The notes: generated by a model from the letters alone, not told the origin. A DNA stretch of 64,000 nt from Roseateles sp. XES5 (GCF_020535545.1 NZ_CP084752.1:3623501-3687500), one strand, 5' to 3'; counted from the stretch's first letter, positions 7,052 to 14,455 are shown. Translations and numbers: made by a program.

Positions 7052-8340
7052 GTGGCCATTCCTTTCCCGGTGCGCACCGCGCGGCCCTCGCTCATGTCGC
7101 TGATCTCGACTGCACCGTAACTGTCGAGGAGGGCGAGGGCGGCCGACACCCGGCCGGCATCGATGGAGAGATAGTCGGCGAGATCGGCCACCGACGCGCC
7201 CTGCGGCGCGAGCGGCGAGATCACCTCCCAGATGCGGCCCGCGTCCGCGAACGCCGGCTCGCGGATGAACGCCCGGACGCCGCGATAGGCCGGCGGGATG
7301 CTCGCCTCCGACCGAATTTCCTCGTCACCGGCCGTCGCCGCGTGGAGCTGGTCGAGATCCAGAAGGGATGCCGCGCCGGCGGCATCGATGGCGGCCGGCG
7401 CACGGATCTCCGGTCGGGCGCCGATGTGCCTGGTCTGGACGGCGCCGACGTGTAGGGTTGCTGGTGCCAGATTGAAGGCCGGGCCGGAAGCAACGAAGTC
7501 GCCCGGCTGCAGAGTAGGCAGCCGGTCGAAGCCCTTGCTCGCATCCCAGCCGATCGTCTCGGCCGCGCGCCGGATGTCGATATCGAGCGTGTTTAGCCCG
7601 ATCAGGAAGTTCAGGACCTCCGCCGAAACGGACTTCGCCAGCTTCGCAATGCGTTGCGTGGCGAGCACGCCCGCCAGGCCGCGCTTTCTCCCACGGCTCA
7701 TCAGATCGGTGATCGTCTGCGTCGCAGCTTGGCGGACAGAGGTGGCCGCGAGACCGCCGCCTCCAAAGGGTGCGAACAGATGCGCCTCGTCGATGACGAT
7801 GAGCGCGGGGTGCCAGTTCTCGCGCGGCGCGGAGATCAGGGCGCCGACGAAAGACGTGACCGCCTGCATCTGCGCCTCTCGATCGAGCTGCGACAGGTCG
7901 AGCAACACGGAAAGCCGATGCTCACGCACGCGGCCGGCGGCGACGGCGAGCGCCGCGGCGTCGAGCCGGGTGCCGTCCATGATGGGGAAATCGAACTGCT
8001 GCGCGAGAGAGCCAAATTCGCCCTCCGGATCGATGATGATCTGCTGCACCAGTCCGTTGGTCTGCTCGACGATGCGACGGAGTGTCCAGCTCTTGCCCGC
8101 ACCGGAGGTTCCCTGCACGAGCAGTCGACCGTCCAGCAGCTTTTCCATGTCGAGATAGATCTGCTTCCCATGTTCCGACATGCCAAGATGGATGCCGCCA
8201 GCTGGTGGCGGTTCGACGGGCGCTGGCTTCGCCAAGTTTTTGTTTCCCATCTCTGCGGCCAAGGCCTTGGCCAGTTCCTTCTCGGCCGGGCGGAGCCGGC
8301 CGATTTGGTCGGCCGTCATGGTGACATTGCCGAAGCTCAT
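7048..8340 (-). CDS. HerA/DUF87-type ATPase, 430 aa
   Basis: P-loop motor protein. Walker A is GTSGAGKS at residues 77-84, followed by the IIIDPEGEFGSL segment typical of HerA/FtsK-related DUF87 ATPases. Walker B is LIVIDEAH near residue 185, and a conserved region (TDLMSRGRKRGLAGVLATQR) resembles the sensor/arginine segment. The C-terminal 60 residues look like a winged helix (APQGASVADLADYLSIDAGR). HerA ATPases are hexameric DNA translocases, found in archaeal repair, in DNA packaging and in some defence systems, usually with a nuclease partner. No NurA or Sir2 partner is seen here. The neighbours are DNA-binding and methylase-like. Confidence 0.85.
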   Translation of the reverse strand: MSFGNVTMTADQIGRLRPAEKELAKALAAEMGNKNLAKPAPVEPPPAGGIHLGMSEHGKQIYLDMEKLLDGRLLVQGTSGAGKSWTLRRIVEQTNGLVQQIIIDPEGEFGSLAQQFDFPIMDGTRLDAAALAVAAGRVREHRLSVLLDLSQLDREAQMQAVTSFVGALISAPRENWHPALIVIDEAHLFAPFGGGGLAATSVRQAATQTITDLMSRGRKRGLAGVLATQRIAKLAKSVSAEVLNFLIGLNTLDIDIRRAAETIGWDASKGFDRLPTLQPGDFVASGPAFNLAPATLHVGAVQTRHIGARPEIRAPAAIDAAGAASLLDLDQLHAATAGDEEIRSEASIPPAYRGVRAFIREPAFADAGRIWEVISPLAPQGASVADLADYLSIDAGRVSAALALLDSYGAVEISDMSEGRAVRTGKGMAT

Positions 8341-8531
8341 GGTTTTCCCTTTCTCTTTCTGTCAGGAGGTGGCGCCGGCAACGTGCCGCGCTCGATGGCG
8401 CGGCGGCGCAGTTCGGCTACGGCCGTCGTGAAGATATCGTCGCGAGGAATGGACTGATCGTTCACGAAGCCCATCCAGAATTCTTTGCGATCGGGAACTC
8501 CGGCCAGTTGCTCGAGCTCGCCGATCGTCAC
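8337..8531 (-). CDS. Small hypothetical protein, 64 aa
   Basis: Overlaps both neighbours by 4 bp (ATGA), which supports it as a true operon member. Acidic N-terminal half and a basic tail (PPPDRKRKGKP). No recognised family. Confidence 0.65.
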   Translation of the reverse strand: MTIGELEQLAGVPDRKEFWMGFVNDQSIPRDDIFTTAVAELRRRAIERGTLPAPPPDRKRKGKP

Positions 8532-8827
8532 GTCCAGCCCTCGGCGAGGGCAATGGCTTTCTTCGTCCGATCGACGGCCGTTTCGACGGGAGCAATGTAT
8601 TCGGGCACGCCAGAAACCTGGCGGTTCTTCAGTTCTTCTTCTAGGAGCCTGAGGTTGACGCGCAGGGTAGCGAGCACCTCGTCATGGGCGTTTGCCGCAA
8701 TGATGATCGGCACGACCGCATCGATGGATTTGCAGCGGGCGACCGTGACGCCGAAGCTGTTCACGATCTCGTCGGAGCGGTTGGTGGCCAGTTTCACGGG
8801 CAGATGAATATGGTCAGCGACATTCAT
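8528..8827 (-). CDS. Hypothetical protein, 99 aa
   Basis: The start at 8827 is chosen because GAGGAA lies 8 bases upstream and the stop of the preceding gene is at 8829; the longer open frame runs into that gene. The C-terminal half is predicted helical (LATLRVNLRLLEEELKNRQV). No family recognised. Confidence 0.65.
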   Translation of the reverse strand: MNVADHIHLPVKLATNRSDEIVNSFGVTVARCKSIDAVVPIIIAANAHDEVLATLRVNLRLLEEELKNRQVSGVPEYIAPVETAVDRTKKAIALAEGWT

Positions 8828-8828
8828 T

Positions 8829-9095
8829 TCAGTGTTCCTCGGGGTATGCCCATGCGTCGGGCGCGTCATCAGGAAATCCGTTTTCGTCGCTCACCCAGCC
8901 CGCGCCCATACTGCCGCCGCCACCGGGATGTGAGCGATATTCTTCCCATCGGACCAGCCTGAGTTCGTCGCCTTGGTAGAGTCCGATGATGATTGTGCCG
9001 TCGCGCGGCGCATCATCGATCGGACGGCAGTCGATATCGACATGTTCAAAAACACTGGCGACGAGGCCGCCGCACGTTGGGCAGCGGTCAGCCAT
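8829..9095 (-). CDS. Small zinc-ribbon / DUF551-like phage protein, 88 aa
   Basis: Begins MADRCPTCGG, a CxxC zinc-knuckle half. It continues with CRPIDDAPRDGTIIIGLYQG, resembling the 'PI.tAPrDGt.ill' signature of DUF551-type phage proteins. Starts 8 bp inside the end of the ASCH gene. Function of the family is unknown. Confidence 0.65.
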   Translation of the reverse strand: MADRCPTCGGLVASVFEHVDIDCRPIDDAPRDGTIIIGLYQGDELRLVRWEEYRSHPGGGGSMGAGWVSDENGFPDDAPDAWAYPEEH

Positions 9096-9579
9096 TGTCG
9101 TTGCTCCAGTTCCAGAAGCCTTGCGCGCCGCGGGACGGGACCGGAGGGACGAGCCGCTCAATATCGGTCAGGGGCCAGCCCCAATTGAAGGTCCCTTCGC
9201 GATCGCTGTCGTTGCCGGCATTTTCGCCAAATTCGCTGGCACATTCGTGGCCCGGCTTGGGTTCTCCGAGAATTGCCGTGCACAGGACATGAGACAGGGG
9301 CAGCGCGCCGGCCTTGGGGTTGCGATACGCGATATCCAAGACCGGCACGGCAAGAGGCGCGTGCAGGCAGGGTTGTCCGTAACGGTGCGGGTCCAGGAGT
9401 TGCATCTGCAGAACAGCTACTTCGTCGCGTCGGACAGGCCGTGAACCGGCGTGGATTGCGATGCGCTGGCCGATGAGCGAAGTTGGAGGCTTCCAGCGGC
9501 GAAACTCATAAGGCTTTGCGCCCTGCAGTATCAGGGTGGCCCAAGGCTGCCAGACGGTAATGGCCTTCATGATTGCCAT
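9088..9579 (-). CDS. ASCH domain protein, 163 aa
   Basis: The N-terminus KAITVWQPWATLILQGAKPY followed by EFR is the ASCH signature; RIAIHAGSRP and VLCTAILGEP are the following conserved strands. ASCH domains are PUA-like RNA/nucleotide-binding folds common in phage accessory genes. The ATG at 9579 has AAGGAG upstream. Overlaps the downstream gene by 8 bp and the upstream gene by 13 bp. Confidence 0.85.
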   Translation of the reverse strand: MAIMKAITVWQPWATLILQGAKPYEFRRWKPPTSLIGQRIAIHAGSRPVRRDEVAVLQMQLLDPHRYGQPCLHAPLAVPVLDIAYRNPKAGALPLSHVLCTAILGEPKPGHECASEFGENAGNDSDREGTFNWGWPLTDIERLVPPVPSRGAQGFWNWSNDNG

Positions 9580-9758
9580 GGATTTTTCTCCTTGTTTTTC
9601 GGAAGCCGCTCGGCGATCTCCGCTTCCGTCAGGTCTTCGAGGAAGACGAGGCAGGTGCCGTTGCGGTAGACCATGATCGTGCGCCTGCCATCGATATGGC
9701 CTTTGAAGTCGGAATGGGTGTGCCGGTAGACTGCATCGAGCTGCTGTTCACGCGTCAT
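9567..9758 (-). CDS. Small hypothetical protein, 63 aa
   Basis: Start at 9758 overlaps the stop of the upstream gene (ATGA). Contains a compact beta-rich stretch (GRRTIMVYRNGTCLVFLEDL) followed by a helix with EAEIAERLP. No recognised family. Confidence 0.6.
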   Translation of the reverse strand: MTREQQLDAVYRHTHSDFKGHIDGRRTIMVYRNGTCLVFLEDLTEAEIAERLPKNKEKNPWQS

Positions 9759-9994
9759 TGCTTCACCTCGTTGCATTTCGGGCAGGGCAGGCCGCGACGG
9801 ATCTCGGTAACCGTCATGTCAAAGGACCAGCCGTCATCGTGACCGCACCGCCTGCAGCGGAAGTGCGCGCCCTGCGCTGTCCGCCACCCGGGCATGAGCC
9901 CGGGCGCTTCGCCGTGGTCGATTGCGCGCATCCTGACTACGGGTGGCTTGCGTGGCACGGGGCCGAAGAGGTCAATCGCCATGGCCTGGGTCAT
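9755..9994 (-). CDS. Zinc-ribbon protein, 79 aa
   Basis: Two CxxC pairs (FRCRRCGHDDGW and LPCPKCNEVKQ) 20-25 residues apart form a four-cysteine zinc ribbon at the C-terminus. The start may be 9994 or the in-frame ATG at 9982; neither has a strong ribosome site. Probably a small nucleic-acid-binding protein. Confidence 0.6.
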   Translation of the reverse strand: MTQAMAIDLFGPVPRKPPVVRMRAIDHGEAPGLMPGWRTAQGAHFRCRRCGHDDGWSFDMTVTEIRRGLPCPKCNEVKQ

Positions 9995-10277
9995 CGTCGT
10001 GCGTGATGGCGGGATCCGGCCGGTAGTCGACCGGGCGGATGGGACGCGGGTCGTGGTAGCTGTAGCCGGCCTTCGTCCGAGCGATTTCCTCGGTGCAGGG
10101 GCGAATGGAGTAGAGCGCTGGCGCCCCGTAGAGCTCTGTCACGAAGTCGCTGTCCGAAATCGGGATATCGACCTGCAGCATCTTGGTGCCGAACATCTCG
10201 ACTTCCTGCACCTTGCCCGGCCTTGTGCGATGTCCCATGAGCTCGACGATAGCCCAGCCGCTGTATGCCTGTTCCAT
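9972..10277 (-). CDS. Conserved phage hypothetical protein, 101 aa
   Basis: Contains SGWAIVELMGHR, then KMLQVDIPISDSDFVTELYG and LYSIRPCTEEIARTKA. This pattern is common in phage early regions (WAIVELMGHrr...TEEiAr), of unknown function. AGGAAGG lies 7 bases before ATG 10277, which is preferred over ATG 10283. Confidence 0.65.
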   Translation of the reverse strand: MEQAYSGWAIVELMGHRTRPGKVQEVEMFGTKMLQVDIPISDSDFVTELYGAPALYSIRPCTEEIARTKAGYSYHDPRPIRPVDYRPDPAITHDDDPGHGD

Positions 10278-10386
10278 GTTCATGCCTTCCTTTTGGATGG
10301 GGCAAGAGCGCGCGGAAGTCACTCTTGCCACGGGGTGAAATAGCTATAGGTTGCAATGCCAAACCGACGTGCCTGGGAGGTCCAAG

Positions 10387-10719
10387 ATGGCGTTGCTCAC
10401 ATGCGCCGATTGCAGCGGAAGCGTTTCAAGCAGCGCGGTTGCCTGCGTTCATTGCGGGAACGTGCTCCAGGAGCGGCGGCCGGGTGTAATCGGGACCGTG
10501 CTCCGTGTCCTCTACGGGCTGTTCTGTGTCGCGCTGCTGGTCATCGGCGTTGTGGCCGTGCGTGACGTCGCCTCTGGTGCTATGCGGCCGAGCGAGGTCC
10601 TTTTCGTGCCTTTGGTGCTGTTCGGCATCTGGTTTGCCGGTTCGGCGGCGATCGCGGTGCTGCTGTATGTGACGCGGCATGGCCGCGTCGTGCGCCTTGA
10701 GAGCGCTGTTAAGAGATAG
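10387..10719 (+). CDS. Zinc-ribbon membrane protein, 110 aa
   Basis: The only rightward gene inside the leftward operon. Starts MALLTCADCSGSVSSSAVAC and has two CxxC-type pairs (CADC, CVHC), a zinc ribbon of the TM2/zinc-ribbon_2 style. Two hydrophobic helices follow (VLRVLYGLFCVALLVIGVVA and VLFVPLVLFGIWFAGSAAIA). GGGAGG precedes the ATG. Its opposite orientation and membrane location suggest independent expression, perhaps from the lysogen. Its end overlaps the neighbouring leftward gene by 11 bp. Confidence 0.7.
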   Translation: MALLTCADCSGSVSSSAVACVHCGNVLQERRPGVIGTVLRVLYGLFCVALLVIGVVAVRDVASGAMRPSEVLFVPLVLFGIWFAGSAAIAVLLYVTRHGRVVRLESAVKR

Positions 10720-10960
10720 GTTTGACCGGGGCCGGCCCAACGGTCACGATTTCATGGTTGCGGGTGCGAAGGAAAGGCACGCATTCGGAGCCCTCATAAC
10801 GTCGGGCCTCGCTCGACCGAGCTTCGACGACTTGAAATCGGTCACCGGGGCGGAGCTGGCTACTGGCGGCCGCTATCGCGGCAGCCCGTGTTTTTTCTTC
10901 ACAGGCGAGATTGTAAACGTCGGCGTCAGGTTCGCCAGCCCACCAAGACCAGGGCGTCAT
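10709..10960 (-). CDS. Small hypothetical protein, 83 aa
   Basis: Start at 10960 has AGGAAGAG just upstream; the stop of the preceding gene overlaps it (ATGA). Starts MTPWSWWAGEPDADVYNLAC, followed by an Ala-rich helix and a basic strand. Tip of a run of tiny, coupled genes. No family recognised. Confidence 0.6.
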   Translation of the reverse strand: MTPWSWWAGEPDADVYNLACEEKTRAAAIAAASSQLRPGDRFQVVEARSSEARRYEGSECVPFLRTRNHEIVTVGPAPVKPIS

Positions 10961-11160
10961 GTCTCTTCCTTTCGGGGTGCACTGACGGGCTGGCGCGCCA
11001 GCCAATGAAGATAGCAACCGCGGTTTTCCGCCTTGGGGCATCCTTCCCACCAATGCCAACATGTACCAGGTCCTGCATCAGGATCTCGCTTGCAAGCGTG
11101 CTTTCCCCTGGGCCGCACCCATGTTTTCGGGGGCGGAAAGGGCAGTTCAGGTTGCGGCAT
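10957..11160 (-). CDS. Small Cys/Trp-rich protein, 67 aa
   Basis: Cysteines at spaced positions (HACKRDPDAGPGTCWHWWEG, then CPKAENRGC) with a Trp cluster suggest a metal-binding mini-domain. Overlaps the next gene by 4 bp and the previous by 14 bp. Functional assignment not possible. Confidence 0.5.
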   Translation of the reverse strand: MPQPELPFPPPKTWVRPRGKHACKRDPDAGPGTCWHWWEGCPKAENRGCYLHWLARQPVSAPRKEET

Positions 11161-11341
11161 CGCTTACCCCCCGTGCTGTTCTGGGGCGCGCCTTGGCGAG
11201 CATCACGGTCTCCGCGACGACGGTTCTCGCAACTGCCCGGCTTGCCCACCGAAACTCCGGCATGATTTCCTCGCCGGTCACGGGGTCCCGCGCTATCCAA
11301 CCGTAGCCAGGATCATGTTCGACTGTTCGGATGCGCATCAT
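11147..11341 (-). CDS. Small hypothetical protein, 64 aa
   Basis: Begins with consecutive ATG codons (11341 and 11338) overlapping the stop of the upstream gene. Contains GYGWIARDPVTGEEIMPEFR followed by a helix. No family recognised. Confidence 0.5.
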   Translation of the reverse strand: MMRIRTVEHDPGYGWIARDPVTGEEIMPEFRWASRAVARTVVAETVMLAKARPRTARGVSDAAT

Positions 11342-12129
11342 TCGCCTCCGGACACGGCGGCGGTGGCCTGAACACGAATGTCGCCTTCGATTGGCAGACG
11401 TGGGTTGCCTAAGAACATGTAGGGTCCGAACGTGTGCATGAGCTCCCAGAACTGGAAGGAGACCCGGCCTTCGGCGTCTTCGCGCTTCGGAGAATAGGGG
11501 CCAATTTGGGGGGCGCGCCGAAGCAGCTCCTCGTGCTTTTCAACAAGTATGCGAAGACCTTCTTGCGTAAGGCGCACACTGACGCTCTCGTTGAAATTGA
11601 ATTCAACCATGCCCTTCAAATCAGCCATGGTCGCCTCCTGAAGGATTACTGGCGGGATCGAGGCCGGGCCTTCCGGAGATGAAAGAGCGGATCGAAGCGC
11701 CTCGATCGCGTCGCTCAGCGGGTCGCCCTCCCAGTCCCTCGGCATCGTTTCCCGAAAGTCCTGCTCAGCCTCGAAAACCTTGTCCAGCAGCGAACGTGCT
11801 GCCGTATTCGGAGCCAAGACCAGGGCGATCTCCAACGCGTCGAGGACCGCCTGAAGGTCGTGGACGTTGGTCAAGCCTGCGGGCCGGAAGACCTTCTCCA
11901 TTGTGTTCGTGCCGACAAGAAACCTTTCGGCCTCGGCGGCCTCAGTATAGGCGGCCAGAGCCGCCGTAGCGTACCGCTGCCAGACCTTGTCGCTGGGCAT
12001 CGACACGCCAGATTGGTCGAACGACGCACCGGACAGATCTTCGATCACGTTCTCGAATGAAGCCTTCAGGGCATTCGCCACCTTCGCAAGAAGCTCGCTC
12101 GCGGTAAGATTAACAGTCTTCGCGATCAC
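11338..12129 (-). CDS. Hypothetical protein, 263 aa, possible fusion of two genes
   Basis: Start is GTG at 12129, overlapping the previous stop (GTGA) with GGAGG 7 bases upstream; the longer open frame to 12165 is rejected. The N-terminal 165 residues are helical and acidic. The C-terminal about 95 residues start at an internal ATG (11628) preceded by CAGGAGGCGACC, a near-perfect ribosome site, and encode MADLKGMVEFNFNESVSVRL followed by a compact domain. The C-terminal piece may also be made alone. No family recognised for either part. Confidence 0.6.
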   Translation of the reverse strand: MIAKTVNLTASELLAKVANALKASFENVIEDLSGASFDQSGVSMPSDKVWQRYATAALAAYTEAAEAERFLVGTNTMEKVFRPAGLTNVHDLQAVLDALEIALVLAPNTAARSLLDKVFEAEQDFRETMPRDWEGDPLSDAIEALRSALSSPEGPASIPPVILQEATMADLKGMVEFNFNESVSVRLTQEGLRILVEKHEELLRRAPQIGPYSPKREDAEGRVSFQFWELMHTFGPYMFLGNPRLPIEGDIRVQATAAVSGGE

Positions 12130-12452
12130 TGGATGACCTCCTCGTACCCCGTCTCGGAAACCCACAGCCCATCATCCGTCCGGACCGTGATGAGCGTGTA
12201 GCAGGCCGGTTTCGGCCCGGCCGGCGACGCGTGAACGTCGCTGATGAAGCTGCCTAGGCCCAGCCGTGCAGCGGCGAGGGCGGGCTTCCGTCCGTCGTCG
12301 CCGGCCATCTCGCCGGCGCGCATCACCCAATGAAGAATGCCGCCGATCAGGTCGGCGGCGATTGCCTCGGGCGTCTTGTAGGCGGCGCCTGGCTGGCTTG
12401 CGAATTGGCGCACGAGTTCGGCCACGCCGTCGGCGCGGTTGCGGTTAAGCAT
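12126..12452 (-). CDS. Hypothetical protein, 108 aa
   Basis: CGGAGA precedes the ATG at 12452. Helical N-terminal half (GVAELVRQFASQPG), ending in a beta-rich stretch (PACYTLITVRTDDGLWVSET). Coupled to the next gene by a GTGA overlap. No family recognised. Confidence 0.6.
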   Translation of the reverse strand: MLNRNRADGVAELVRQFASQPGAAYKTPEAIAADLIGGILHWVMRAGEMAGDDGRKPALAAARLGLGSFISDVHASPAGPKPACYTLITVRTDDGLWVSETGYEEVIQ

Positions 12453-12469
12453 GAGATATCTCCGGAAAT

Positions 12470-12494
12470 GAAAAAGCCCACCATGCGGCGGGCT
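12470..12494 (-). terminator. Rho-independent terminator
   Basis: Stem AGCCC.CC/GG.GGGCT (12475-12494) with an ATGC loop and one mismatch. Read leftward it is followed by TTTTTCATTT. Lies after the 98-aa gene and before the 108-aa gene, so it may tune expression inside the operon. Confidence 0.65.
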
Positions 12495-12519
12495 GAAGGG
12501 GAACGTGTGCAGCTGCGCG

Positions 12520-12816
12520 TCAGCCCATCTGGAAAGGATTCAGGACGAAATCACCCATGTTGCGGCGGCTGGCCACAGCCGCGTCATAGTCGGCCCGCTC
12601 GTGGTCGGGGAGGAGGAACAGCTTGCCTTCGTCGACCTTGGCGGCGAGCACCTTTACTCTCTCGCCGTGGCGGTTATGCCCCTCGGCCGAAACGGCTGAC
12701 GCCGGGTCGCAGAATGGCGGTACAGGGTAAGCATGGGGAGAAAGGACAGCCAACGGCCGTGCCGAACTCTCATAGATGTACCAGATGACGATTGAGGAAT
12801 TGGCGTCGGTGGTCAT
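12520..12816 (-). CDS. Hypothetical protein, 98 aa
   Basis: GGAGA precedes the ATG at 12816. Contains SIVIWYIYESSARPLAVLSP followed by a Pro-rich stretch and a helical C-terminus. No family recognised. Confidence 0.55.
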   Translation of the reverse strand: MTTDANSSIVIWYIYESSARPLAVLSPHAYPVPPFCDPASAVSAEGHNRHGERVKVLAAKVDEGKLFLLPDHERADYDAAVASRRNMGDFVLNPFQMG

Positions 12817-12940
12817 GGGTGTCTCCGTGAATCGCTAGCGTCTCGCCGATGTTTGACGGCGCTATGGCTTTGCTGCTTCTCGTTCAGATCCACGCCCAAG
12901 GGCGACATTCACGGCGCGGTCATGATAGCCGCGCCGGGCG

Positions 12941-13033
12941 TCAGTGCACAAGGCCGGCGACAATCACGGCCCAAAGGTCCACAGCGAAAACGAACACGAT
13001 GATCGTCACGAATGCGAAAAGATCGCGGATCAT
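12941..13033 (-). CDS. Very small single-span membrane protein, 30 aa
   Basis: Starts MIRDLFAFVTIIVFVFAVDL and ends in VAGLVH. One hydrophobic helix covers most of it. The ATG lies 2 bp after the TAG of the 132-aa gene, so translation could be coupled; no strong ribosome site of its own is visible. Small membrane proteins are common in phage early operons. The hydrophobic pattern supports it, the weak start lowers certainty. Confidence 0.4.
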   Translation of the reverse strand: MIRDLFAFVTIIVFVFAVDLWAVIVAGLVH

Positions 13034-13035
13034 AG

Positions 13036-13434
13036 CTATAGCCGCACGTGATTGCTGGACATGTTGACGAAGTCGTCAAGCGCGTCTGCCGCGCGCGAGG
13101 CATCCAAAAAGCTGTCTCGGGCGCGGATCAAATCGCGGGCGGCAAGCAACGGCGCCAGCATGGCGTTCAAGATCACGAACGCGCTGGCCTTGCTGTCGAA
13201 ATCGCCGATCAAGACGGATTCGAGCGGCAAGACCGCGCCTGCGCCGACATCGAGGGGATACATCCCGTAGATGGACCAGAACGTTTCCAGCGGGATTTTC
13301 GCGGATTTCAACGCGGCCAATGCGCGTTCATATTCAGCTTCCGTGTGGAAGCTCTCCACCCAGCTGTCGGGCGCTCCAGGCGTGATCTGGATGCACGGCC
13401 GAATTTCGAGATGTTGGAAAGCCATGGCGGCCAT
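13036..13434 (-). CDS. Hypothetical protein, 132 aa
   Basis: AAGGAA lies 6 bases before ATG 13434. Contains YPLDVGAGAVLPLESVLIGD and a helical C-terminal half with Arg/Asp pairs. No family recognised. Confidence 0.55.
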   Translation of the reverse strand: MAAMAFQHLEIRPCIQITPGAPDSWVESFHTEAEYERALAALKSAKIPLETFWSIYGMYPLDVGAGAVLPLESVLIGDFDSKASAFVILNAMLAPLLAARDLIRARDSFLDASRAADALDDFVNMSSNHVRL

Positions 13435-13445
13435 CGGGGTTCCTT

Positions 13446-13709
13446 TCAGGGCAATGGTGAAGAGCGACGGCCGATCCAGAGATTGGAACGGGCGGCGCGG
13501 ATTGCGGAATCGATAATGAGACGGCGACGGCGGGGCTGGAGCCTGCCGCTGGCGACGTCGTCACGAATTGCGGAAAGCTCGGCGATCGCACGATAGGCAG
13601 CGCTGATGTGCGCGGCGGGCGACGTCAGCCCGTCGGTAAGGTACCACCACTGGAATGTGCGGCTGATCGCGTCCTTCCGCCGCTGGGCGGGTGAAGGGCG
13701 GCGCTTCAC
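13446..13709 (-). CDS. Basic hypothetical protein, 87 aa
   Basis: GTG start at 13709 overlapping the previous stop (GTGA). Strongly basic (KRRPSPAQRRKDAISR at the N-terminus; GRLQPRRRRLIIDSAIRAAR later). Could bind nucleic acid. No family recognised. Confidence 0.5.
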   Translation of the reverse strand: MKRRPSPAQRRKDAISRTFQWWYLTDGLTSPAAHISAAYRAIAELSAIRDDVASGRLQPRRRRLIIDSAIRAARSNLWIGRRSSPLP

Positions 13710-13996
13710 GGTTTGCTCTCTGCCTTCGCAACGGCTGCCATCCAGTCACGAATGGCCTGACAGTCGCCCGCCCTCTGGCCGGCGGCCCAATACACCTCTG
13801 CAAGCTTTACTGTGAGGTGCTTGCCGGCCTGAAGCAGGTCAGGGGCCGCAGCGATCAGAAGCGCATTCGCCATGGCGCCGTCACCAGTGGCGCAGCGAGC
13901 GACGATGCGGCGGTCACCGGCGAAGCTGGTTGGCTGGTGCACGACGTCAAAGGTGTCGCCGTTTACGTGCCACGGTCCGGGTGTTCTTGTGCTCAT
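13706..13996 (-). CDS. Phage hypothetical protein of the 'PGPW...AAPDLL' type, 96 aa (copy 1)
   Basis: Contains TPGPWHVNGDTFDVV and, about 40 residues later, ANALLIAAAPDLLQAG. This two-part signature is widespread in short phage early proteins of unknown role. The adjacent gene (13993-14283) shows the same layout, so the two look like tandem duplicates that diverged. 4-bp overlaps at both ends. Confidence 0.7.
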   Translation of the reverse strand: MSTRTPGPWHVNGDTFDVVHQPTSFAGDRRIVARCATGDGAMANALLIAAAPDLLQAGKHLTVKLAEVYWAAGQRAGDCQAIRDWMAAVAKAESKP

Positions 13997-14283
13997 GTGC
14001 GTTCCTCCGCCTTGGCAATGGCCATGCGGAGTGCCTCGCCGGGGTTGTCGTCACTGTCGACGAGGTATGGGATCGCTTCTCGCTCAATCCATGCCGCCAT
14101 ACGCAAAGCGGCGGCGAGCAAATCGGGCGCGGCAACGATCACGAGGGCTGTTTTCTCTCTTTCGGCGTGGTTCCCCACAATGGCGAGTGGGCAACCGTTG
14201 CTTGCCGTTACGACGACCTCCGGCAGTCCGTCCGCGTTGATGCGACGGAAGCTCTTCCAAGGTCCGGATGGGTAGGCGGTCAT
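13993..14283 (-). CDS. Phage hypothetical protein of the 'PGPW...AAPDLL' type, 96 aa (copy 2)
   Basis: Contains PSGPWKSFRRINADG and TALVIVAAPDLLAAALRMAA, matching the order seen in its downstream neighbour. AAGG is found upstream of ATG 14283. The 172 bp between this gene and the next upstream one hold three strong hairpins that would form in its 5' leader. Confidence 0.7.
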   Translation of the reverse strand: MTAYPSGPWKSFRRINADGLPEVVVTASNGCPLAIVGNHAEREKTALVIVAAPDLLAAALRMAAWIEREAIPYLVDSDDNPGEALRMAIAKAEERT

Positions 14284-14314
14284 GGTGTAAACCTTTCAAG
14301 GGATGCAGCCGGAA

Positions 14315-14421
14315 GGCCGCACGCGAACGGGGGCACGCGTGCGGCCGCGCAAGCGGCACCGGAAGGGCGGCAGGTTGCCGCTTGCGATCACCGGCCCTTT
14401 GAGGGGAAGGGGCAGGGCCGG
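14315..14421 (-). promoter_or_regulatory. Cluster of three perfect stem-loops in the leader of the 96-aa gene
   Basis: Three successive inverted repeats without mismatches: 11 bp (GGCCGCACGCG at 14315-14325 with 14336-14346), 10 bp (GCAAGCGGCA at 14349-14358 with 14376-14385) and 8 bp (CCGGCCCT at 14391-14398 with 14414-14421). They fill most of the 172-bp space upstream of the start at 14283. None has a T-tract, so they are not ordinary terminators. They may be a structured leader RNA or protein-binding sites. Confidence 0.6.
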
Positions 14422-14455
14422 AGATTTGGAGATTGAGAATTGAGAAGGTGGCGGG

